NCBI GenBank assembly: GCA_964625145.1
Contig: CAZVAQ010000056.1
Location: forward strand, 1 to 20,407
Length of the DNA stretch: 20,407 bases
Direction of reading: 5' to 3'
Origin: CAYTRP01 sp964625145
GTDB taxonomy: Bacteria > Sumerlaeota > Sumerlaeia > SLMS01 > JAHLLQ01
In this document: piece after piece, positions 14,719 to 20,407 of the stretch
Position numbering within the stretch: position 1 is the first letter of the stretch
Layout of the letters: each line of letters starts with the position of its first letter
Made by a program: the position numbers and the translations under genes
Notes under the pieces: generated by a model
Databases searched by the model: none
What the model was told of the DNA's origin: nothing
Seen by the model: the letters and a program-made list of their open reading frames with translations, nothing else

Positions 14719-17004
14719 CTACTCATCAACCAAATGATCGCTGACGGCCGTCAGGAAACGGCGAAGAAAGCGATCGTAGTCCCGCCCGCCCATCATGCGA
14801 ACCTGCGTGATCACCAATCCCTGGTCCAGGTCCACTTGCAGGATACAGGACGTTGCCGAGCCGTGGCCGATCGTGTTTGGCGAGAGGATGAACCGCTCCT
14901 CCAACGGGGCATTGGAGGGAACATCCGTCCGGTTGGTCCTCATCCAGGTCAGTCCGATGCCCCACTCGATGTCGAGGCCCGGGTAAAACTCCGACAGATT
15001 CCGCGGCAACAGCTTCTCGAACGTGTCCTCGCTGAGGAACTCCATGTCGCCATAACTGCCGCGATTGGCGAGCAACTGGCCGAACTTCGCCAAATCGAAC
15101 GCCGACAAGCGGGCACTTGAAGCCAGCACGCTCATGTGCACATCCTCAATTCCCAGCGGCCCGTACAGTCCTTCATCAAACAACCGCATCGCGCTCTTCC
15201 CCGTCAGATACTCCATGCCCTTCCCCGCCAGGTTGTAGCTCATCCCGTTGTAGCGATGCACGCGGCCCACTTCATAAGTGCTCAAGCCGTTGAGAAAAAC
15301 ATTCTCAAAGGAGGCATTGTGCATGCCGCCCCACTCCCAATGGCCATCCGAACCGATCGTATGCGTAAAGCACATCCGCCACGTCGGTGCATCGGCCCCC
15401 ACCACTGGAAAACCCGGAATGACATGGCCGATGGGATCATCGAGCTCCACAAAGCCCTGGTCGAGCAATCGCCCGAACAACGTTCCCGTGATGGCCTTCG
15501 TGATGGAGGCCAGGTCGCTGCGGAACTCGCGCGTGATGGGCTGGCCATCGGGCAGGGTTCCGTAAGCATCGTGCAGCACAATCACCCCGTTGCGCGCCAC
15601 CAACGTCACGTGCGGCTCGCGGCTGACCTCGGCCCACTCGCGCAGGACCGCATCCATCGCCTCGACGGCGCCTGGCTTGAACCCGGCCTCGGCCAGAGTC
15701 CCCTCGCGAATCACCAGTGCCGGATCGGCCGAGCGATTCCGCGGCGGCGCCAAGGGGCGTGTCCCTTCTTCCCGCCCATCAAGCTTCAGCTTCAGGCGCA
15801 GGTGGTAGTCATCATGCGCGACCTGCGGCGAATCCGTGAATTGGGGCGATGGCACCGGATTATCATCACGTTCCTGGAGCAGCGCCACCAATCGGGCACC
15901 CTCCTCCGTTCTGCGCAACTGACGCCTGAAGCTCCAGCCTGCGAACTCGCTGATGAAAGGCGCGTTTGCCTCCCATGATTCCAGCGAGGCGACACCCGGA
16001 ACGAACGGTACCTGCGCATATACCAAGCTAAGCAACTCGCGCCCGTCCTCCGCCGCACAAGCAAAGGTGCGTTGCCGGCGGAAAGGCGTGCCATCGGGCA
16101 ACGTGCCCTCCGCCAGCATTCCATAGCGACCGAATGATTCCGCCCGCGTGACCTCGTTCAGGTCCTTGTCAAACCAACGCACATCATAATCGGTCTCCCC
16201 CACCAACTCCTTCACCGTTTCAGCATCATCCCAGACGATCTCGGGAAAGCCGCCGATGGGAAAGACAAACAAGCCATTCGCCGGCACCAGTTCATGATGC
16301 TGGAATCGCGCGATGTTGGCGCGGTGGCGCATTTCCTCCCGCAGGCGATTCGCACCGGCCTCTCCGTAGACTTCCACGCCAAGCTGCCAGCCACCGTAGC
16401 GGTTCTCCACCTTGACCAATAGCGTGTTACTCCCAGCCTCCAGCTTCCCCTCAAACGTGTCCTGCCTCGGCGAATAGCCGCGACCGACATAGTTCTCGTG
16501 GATCATCTCCCCATTCAGCCACACGCGCACGCCATCGTCGGATCCGAGGAAGAACAGCACCTTCTGCGCCACGGCCGATTGAATCTCCGCCTGGGCATAC
16601 GCCAACTTGTAGTCCGGCTTGTCGTAAAGCGTCACGAAGTCGAGGATGCCGCTCTCTGGCGTCGTGACTTCCCGTGTCGATGCAGTACCACTGGTTCCGT
16701 CGATTCCCGTCCAGTCGACGGTGACACCCGGTTGCAGGTGCGCGTTTGACTCACCCCCGATGGGCTGCAAGTAATCGCGATGAAGGGAAAGCGGCGCGCC
16801 GGCCGGCTTGGACCATTCGGGATTCTCATCCGGATTGGCAAACGGACCCAACACGACCCACTGCGTCACAATGCCCGAAGGGACCGGCGCTTCCGGCACC
16901 TGGGCCGTTGCCAATTCCATCCCGCACAATCCCGACAAGGCGATTGCCGACATCGATGCCGCAGCCATCTTCTGGATTCCGCATTCTGAATTCCTCATTC
17001 CCAT
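14719..17004 (-). CDS. Exported serine hydrolase, beta-lactamase/esterase family, with N-terminal sugar-binding-like domain
   Basis: A 761-residue exported protein. After a Sec-type signal (core MAAASMSAIALSGLCGMELA, cleavage probably near ATAQ) comes a beta-sandwich region (about 110-225) containing FFLGSDDGVRVWLNGEMIHE and NTLLVKVENRYGGWQLGVEVYG, as seen in PA14-like and glycosidase accessory domains. A middle region (about 240-430) is unassigned. The C-terminal domain (about 455-761) is class C beta-lactamase-like: LASITKAIT with Ser500 and Lys503, HRYNGMSYNLAG with Tyr585 (Tyr-Asn-Gly rather than the usual Tyr-x-Asn), and GHGSATSC near the end in the Lys/His-x-Gly position. It is more likely an esterase or peptidase than a resistance enzyme. 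ATG 17002-17004 overlaps the GH1 stop (TGATG), with GGGAG upstream inside GH1. The first dozen codons are made of a 7-bp repeat array. Confidence 0.88.
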   Translation of the reverse strand: MGMRNSECGIQKMAAASMSAIALSGLCGMELATAQVPEAPVPSGIVTQWVVLGPFANPDENPEWSKPAGAPLSLHRDYLQPIGGESNAHLQPGVTVDWTGIDGTSGTASTREVTTPESGILDFVTLYDKPDYKLAYAQAEIQSAVAQKVLFFLGSDDGVRVWLNGEMIHENYVGRGYSPRQDTFEGKLEAGSNTLLVKVENRYGGWQLGVEVYGEAGANRLREEMRHRANIARFQHHELVPANGLFVFPIGGFPEIVWDDAETVKELVGETDYDVRWFDKDLNEVTRAESFGRYGMLAEGTLPDGTPFRRQRTFACAAEDGRELLSLVYAQVPFVPGVASLESWEANAPFISEFAGWSFRRQLRRTEEGARLVALLQERDDNPVPSPQFTDSPQVAHDDYHLRLKLKLDGREEGTRPLAPPRNRSADPALVIREGTLAEAGFKPGAVEAMDAVLREWAEVSREPHVTLVARNGVIVLHDAYGTLPDGQPITREFRSDLASITKAITGTLFGRLLDQGFVELDDPIGHVIPGFPVVGADAPTWRMCFTHTIGSDGHWEWGGMHNASFENVFLNGLSTYEVGRVHRYNGMSYNLAGKGMEYLTGKSAMRLFDEGLYGPLGIEDVHMSVLASSARLSAFDLAKFGQLLANRGSYGDMEFLSEDTFEKLLPRNLSEFYPGLDIEWGIGLTWMRTNRTDVPSNAPLEERFILSPNTIGHGSATSCILQVDLDQGLVITQVRMMGGRDYDRFLRRFLTAVSDHLVDE
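16968..17002. repeat. 7-bp tandem array (ATTC core) in the first codons of the serine hydrolase gene
   Basis: Plus-strand units in exact 7-bp register are TCTTCTG, GATTCCG, CATTCTG, AATTCCT and CATTCCC; four of five share ATTC at the same position. On the coding (minus) strand this reads as GAAT every 7 bp and encodes the n-region MGMRNSECGIQK of the signal peptide. Seven is not a multiple of three, so 21 bp makes one 7-residue cycle. Confidence 0.7.
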
Positions 17005-18347
17005 CACACTCTCCCGGTCTTGATGACATCCGCGTACCAATAGGCGCTCGCCTTGGGGGTGCGAACTTGCGTCTCATAGTTCACATGGATCAATCCGAAC
17101 CGTTGCCCGTATCCCGCCGTCCACTCAAAATTGTCCATGACCGACCACGCCATGTAGCCGGTGATCCGGATGCCCTCGCACAGCGCCCGGTGCAAGCCGC
17201 GAAGATGCTCGCGGTAATACAGGATCCGCGCGAAATCCTCCACCGCCGCGCGGCCGTTCACTTCCTTCACTTCGTCCGGATACGAACAACCATTCTCCGT
17301 GATCATCATGCGCGGCGGCGAGTAAAGCTCGTGCGTGAAGCGCATCGTCCAGTAGAGCACCTCCGGCGTGAACGGCCAACCCATGTTCGTTCGGGGATAC
17401 CATGACTCGAACGGCCGGGCACCATCGCGGGCCGAGACCACATTCTCCGCAAAGTATGTGTTCACGCCGAGGTAGTCCGTCTCTGTCGCGATGGCTGCAA
17501 GGTCCCCATCCGCCACGTCCGGTACATCCGCGCCGAGTTCCTCCCACAGATCCGCCGGGTACGAGCCCCTGCAAACCGGTTGCAAGAGCCAACCATTGCG
17601 CCGCCGGAAGACCTCGCGCGTGGCGTCAACGTCCTCCTTCGATTCCGTCAGCGGGTTGAAGCTCACACTGTTGTGCACGAGACCGACCTCGATCGGCTTC
17701 GGCGCCGCCGCACGCAGGGCCTGGGTCCCCAGACCGTGCGCCAGCAGCAGATTGTGCGACACCTGCCGCACTTCCTTCTCCGTGTGCACCTTTCCCGGTG
17801 GATGCACGCCATGCCGGTAACCGGCGGTGATCACCACGTCCGGTTCGTTCAGCGTGCACCACGTCGGGATGCGATCACCCAACCGCTTTGCCAGCACGCC
17901 GCAATAATCGGCGAATGCCTTCACGGTGTCGCGTGTCAGCCAGCCACCGGCCTGCTCCTGCGCGTAGGGCAGATCCCAATGAAAGCACGTCGCGACCGGC
18001 CGGATGTTGTGCTTCAACAACTCGTCCACCAGGCGATCGTAAAAATCCAAACCCTTCTCATTGACTGCGCCGGTGCCACCGGGAATGACGCGCGGCCACG
18101 CGATGGAGAAGCGATAGGCCCGCATTCCAAGCTTCGCCATCAGGACCACGTCTTCCTTGTAGCGATGATAGTGGTCGCACGCCACGCGCCCGGAATCGCC
18201 GTTCTTCGTCATGCCCGGGCGGGCACAGAAGACATCCCAGTTTGCAGGTCCACGGCCGTCAACATCCACGGCCCCCTCGATTTGATAAGCAGAAGACGCG
18301 CATCCCCAGAGAAAATCCTCCGGAAACTGGACAGGGATGACAGTCAT
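17004..18347 (-). CDS. GH1 family beta-glucosidase
   Basis: A 447-residue glycoside hydrolase family 1 enzyme of normal bacterial length, lacking a signal peptide and so cytoplasmic. It removes terminal beta-linked glucose from short oligosaccharides. The N-terminus FPEDFLWGCASSAYQIEGA is the family signature. The acid/base Glu168 is in CTLNEPDV and the nucleophile Glu351 in MITENGCSY. Substrate-site segments ACDHYHRYKEDV, YRFSIAWPRV, CFHWDLP and the C-terminal MAWSVMDNFEWTAGYGQRFGL are all present. ATG at 18345-18347 has GAGG 6 nt upstream; the frame runs further upstream into the preceding gene but without homology. It starts 7 bp after the stop of the glucoamylase-like gene, and its own stop overlaps the serine hydrolase start, so the three are one transcription unit. 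Substrate may be sophorose or similar, by context only. Confidence 0.95.
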   Translation of the reverse strand: MTVIPVQFPEDFLWGCASSAYQIEGAVDVDGRGPANWDVFCARPGMTKNGDSGRVACDHYHRYKEDVVLMAKLGMRAYRFSIAWPRVIPGGTGAVNEKGLDFYDRLVDELLKHNIRPVATCFHWDLPYAQEQAGGWLTRDTVKAFADYCGVLAKRLGDRIPTWCTLNEPDVVITAGYRHGVHPPGKVHTEKEVRQVSHNLLLAHGLGTQALRAAAPKPIEVGLVHNSVSFNPLTESKEDVDATREVFRRRNGWLLQPVCRGSYPADLWEELGADVPDVADGDLAAIATETDYLGVNTYFAENVVSARDGARPFESWYPRTNMGWPFTPEVLYWTMRFTHELYSPPRMMITENGCSYPDEVKEVNGRAAVEDFARILYYREHLRGLHRALCEGIRITGYMAWSVMDNFEWTAGYGQRFGLIHVNYETQVRTPKASAYWYADVIKTGRV

Positions 18348-18354
18348 GTTATCC

Positions 18355-19746
18355 TCAAGGAACGAAGGGGGGTGCCACGTGCTGGTATTCGCCAAAGCCC
18401 GCACGCGAGAGGCCGGCTGTTATGTGCTCGTTCTGGTGAAACAAGTCCCAGATCAGACCCGTGCGCGCGTTCTCGATCCCAAGCACCATCGGACCATTCG
18501 CGATGCCGAAATGCTCGCCGGACACCCACTTCTGGTCGATGTTGAATGCGTCCGCCAATCCGTAGCCACCCGCACCGGGATCCTTCCAGACCGGAGTGCC
18601 GTCAATGACCAGATCGCGCATGTGCCGCACGGCTGCCACGGCATCGCGCGGCAACCACGGCATGACCATCGGCGCGCCGTATGTGGCGAGCGTCCCGCCT
18701 GCGGGCGAATCGCCATCGGCTCCGCGCGGTTGGTGGCCCGGCACCACATAGGTGTACGCCGGTCCGCTGCACGCCGTGATGCCCCACCGGTCGCGTCCAT
18801 AGGTCGTAAACTTCTTCGCGTTGTCGCGGCACCAATCGCGATTGGCAATGGCCGCGCGACGGGTGTTCTCAAACCAATCCACCCCCTTCGCATCGGGCCC
18901 AACGCGGCGCAGGTCAAAATACAACTGTGCAAACGTGTAGGTGAACAGCGTCCCCGGATAGGAGTAAACGAACGGCTCACCATCACCATAGGACCCGGTG
19001 GGCCGGTTCCAATTGTACATTGCCTCGCGGCCCAGGCGGTGCTCCGGATTCGGCGCCGCGATGCCCAGCAACGAGATGAGCAACGCCTCATCCGTGTACC
19101 AATCCCACCGCGGCGGCGTCAGTCGGCCCGGTCCGTCAAAGTCCCCCGCCGTGCGCGGCTCCCACAGCATGTGCACCTGATTGCCGAAGAGCGGATTCTG
19201 GTAACTCGCCCAGTCCATCTCCGCGTAGAGCTGGTTCGCAATCTCCTTCACCTCGCCGCCGAAATACTCACCGGCCACCAGCGCACCCGCGATCATCAAT
19301 GCCGAATCGATTGTCGACGCACCAGTCTCGTAACCATCGCGCGAAAGCTCACCCGTTTCCATGTCGAGGAAATGCGCGAACATGCCATGCCGCTTCGCCG
19401 AGGTGTCGCGCAGCGTCCGCAATCCGCGCAGCGCCTGCTCCTCAGCCGCGTCCCGGGCGATCCATCCGCGCTCCACTCCCACTGGCAACACCGCGAAGCC
19501 AAAGCCCTGTGCGGCGACGCTGCACACACCTGGCAGCGATGTCTTGTCCGGCACCAATCCCGTTGCCGGATGCGCTTCCTGGGTGAAATAGAGGAACGCC
19601 GCGCGCGTCACTTCATCCAGCAGCGCGTCATCCTCCGGCGTTGGCGAGTAGGTGGCGATCGCACCGGAGCGCGCACCACAGGCGGACAGTGCAACTAGAA
19701 GCAGGGCGCAGCCGATGACGCAGGCAACAATCCGGTTCAGATTCAA
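18355..19746 (-). CDS. Glucoamylase-like (PF10091) lipoprotein, candidate endo-beta-1,2-glucanase (GH144-like)
   Basis: A 463-residue lipoprotein with signal VACVIGCALLLVALSAC; the lipobox LSAC places the acylated Cys near residue 23. The mature part is an (alpha/alpha)-barrel type protein of the glucoamylase-like family: RAAFLYFTQEAHPATGLVPD near the N-terminus, GYETGASTIDSALMIAGAL, the WGITACSGPAYTYVVPG segment, and the C-terminal GGYGLADAFNIDQKWV, GIANGPMVLGIENARTGLIW pattern typical of PF10091. Characterised relatives (GH144 and related) cleave beta-1,2-glucan, so this would cut polymer at the cell surface or periplasm. That substrate is inferred. The start is TTG at 19744-19746 with GAGG 8 nt upstream, the only start that keeps the full signal peptide. 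It lies 41 bp after the prepilin gene and 7 bp before GH1. Confidence 0.85.
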   Translation of the reverse strand: MNLNRIVACVIGCALLLVALSACGARSGAIATYSPTPEDDALLDEVTRAAFLYFTQEAHPATGLVPDKTSLPGVCSVAAQGFGFAVLPVGVERGWIARDAAEEQALRGLRTLRDTSAKRHGMFAHFLDMETGELSRDGYETGASTIDSALMIAGALVAGEYFGGEVKEIANQLYAEMDWASYQNPLFGNQVHMLWEPRTAGDFDGPGRLTPPRWDWYTDEALLISLLGIAAPNPEHRLGREAMYNWNRPTGSYGDGEPFVYSYPGTLFTYTFAQLYFDLRRVGPDAKGVDWFENTRRAAIANRDWCRDNAKKFTTYGRDRWGITACSGPAYTYVVPGHQPRGADGDSPAGGTLATYGAPMVMPWLPRDAVAAVRHMRDLVIDGTPVWKDPGAGGYGLADAFNIDQKWVSGEHFGIANGPMVLGIENARTGLIWDLFHQNEHITAGLSRAGFGEYQHVAPPFVP

Positions 19747-19787
19747 GTCAGCGTCCTCGGCGTGTTTTTTCCCCGTGCCTGCAACCG

Positions 19788-20407
19788 TCAGCGCCCGCCG
19801 GGGATCTGGCTTCCTGGACCCGCGAAGTACAGGTTTCCGTCACTCACGGTACCATTCGATGGGTCGTAGATGTTATTGATGCCAAAGGGAATCCATGCTG
19901 CTCCCGGCACGCCTGCCGGTCCGGCCAACCGAGTCGGACCGTAGGACCAGATCAGGTATCTCGTGCTGTCGTCAAATACGTCCCAGAAGATGTTCCGGTT
20001 CGGGCCGTACTTTGGCCCGGGCAAGCCGCCGTTGGGCGAGTTTGGATCCATGCCTTTCTGGATCGTGGCGGACCAATACTCGTAGAACAGGTACCCCCGG
20101 TCATTGGTCACTCCGCGATCGGACTTGGGGAACTGATCCAGTGGAACGGATGAGATGTAGGCAATGGGCGTCGAGATCCGCCCCGCATAGGCAAACGAAC
20201 CGCCCCCGATCCGGTTGAAGGGACTGTCGGGATAATCGCCCGGCGGCTCGGAAGTCGTCGGGTACTTGTTGTTGTCGACGGCGTACGCCTCCAGCGCGAT
20301 CGAGATCGTGCGCATGTCCGCCCAGGCCGTCGTCACCTTGGCGCGCATTTGCGCCTCCAGGAAATTCGGCACGGCGATCGCCGCCAGGATGGCAATGATG
20401 GCGACGA
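19788..20407 (-). CDS. Prepilin/pseudopilin-like protein, GspG type (5' end beyond right edge)
   Basis: About 205 residues are visible. The protein enters the window inside its hydrophobic N-terminal helix, VAIIAILAAIAVPNFLEAQ, the classic type IV prepilin/pseudopilin helix, continuing with MRAKVTTAWADMRTISIALEAYAVDNNKYP, as in GspG major pseudopilins. The leader peptidase site (Gly before a Phe/Met and Glu5) lies outside the window. The C-terminal globular part is rich in Gly, Pro and aromatic residues and includes DQFPKSDRGVTNDRGYLFYE and FGINNIYDPSNGTVSDGNLYF, a tail common to the expanded family of such proteins in Planctomycetes-like and Sumerlaeota-like genomes. It is the first visible gene of the glycanase operon. 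A GTG (20370-20372) is an internal Val codon, not the start. Confidence 0.88.
   Translation of the reverse strand, partial: VAIIAILAAIAVPNFLEAQMRAKVTTAWADMRTISIALEAYAVDNNKYPTTSEPPGDYPDSPFNRIGGGSFAYAGRISTPIAYISSVPLDQFPKSDRGVTNDRGYLFYEYWSATIQKGMDPNSPNGGLPGPKYGPNRNIFWDVFDDSTRYLIWSYGPTRLAGPAGVPGAAWIPFGINNIYDPSNGTVSDGNLYFAGPGSQIPGGR

Noticed and set aside
18337..19698. Long open frame (about 453 codons) on the plus strand opposite the glucoamylase-like gene
   Set aside because: Arg/His-rich composition without recognisable motifs; it mirrors the GC-biased third positions of the real gene, which has a lipobox and family motifs.

Overview
The window is GC-rich, gene-dense bacterial chromosome. It carries housekeeping genes (ruvA, miaA, mazG, a DAHP synthase, pepF-like) next to a carbohydrate-degradation cluster that begins with a GspG-like prepilin protein. 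That pairing, the many intergenic palindromes and the short-period (7- and 9-bp) repeats resemble what is common in Planctomycetes/Verrucomicrobia-type genomes and candidate phyla such as Sumerlaeota or Hydrogenedentes. No rRNA or tRNA is present, so this placement is a weak inference. I see no rRNA, tRNA, CRISPR array, insertion sequence or prophage.

Layout. 1-485 (-): start of ruvA, running off the left edge. 697-1587 (+): miaA, divergent from ruvA across a spacer with two microsatellite-like arrays. 1666-2766 (-): DUF1611 (DgcN-like) protein, convergent with miaA. 2863-6179 (+): a two-gene two-component system (soluble GAF-GAF histidine kinase, then an NtrC-class sigma-54 response regulator) with start/stop overlap, followed by a small MoaD-like sulfur carrier (6250-6495). 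6519-8321 (-): M3-family oligoendopeptidase. 8417-8723 (-): a VapB-like antitoxin with what looks like a truncated PIN (VapC) relic. 8886-10939 (+): a secreted C39-like cysteine peptidase translationally coupled to mazG. 11131-13228 (-): a CaCA cation exchanger, then a D-2-hydroxyacid dehydrogenase. 13393-14412 (+): DAHP synthase type I-beta. 14719-20407 (-): apparent operon of prepilin-like protein (5' end beyond the window), glucoamylase-like lipoprotein, GH1 beta-glucosidase and a serine hydrolase of the beta-lactamase family.

How the genes work together. The clearest functional unit is the right-hand operon. A lipid-anchored glycanase of the family that includes GH144 endo-beta-1,2-glucanases could release oligosaccharides outside the cytoplasm, and a signal-less GH1 enzyme could hydrolyse imported products to glucose. 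An exported serine hydrolase with a sugar-binding-like N-terminal region and a type IV-pilin-like protein are co-encoded. The substrate (beta-1,2-glucan/sophorose) is inferred, not shown. The two-component pair would activate sigma-54 promoters, but I found no convincing -24/-12 site in the window.

The most interesting non-coding signals are two clusters of REP-like palindromes lying exactly between convergent gene pairs (10940-11130 and 14413-14718), and degenerate 7- and 9-bp tandem arrays at gene borders. One of these arrays abuts the ruvA start codon and another forms the first codons of the serine hydrolase.
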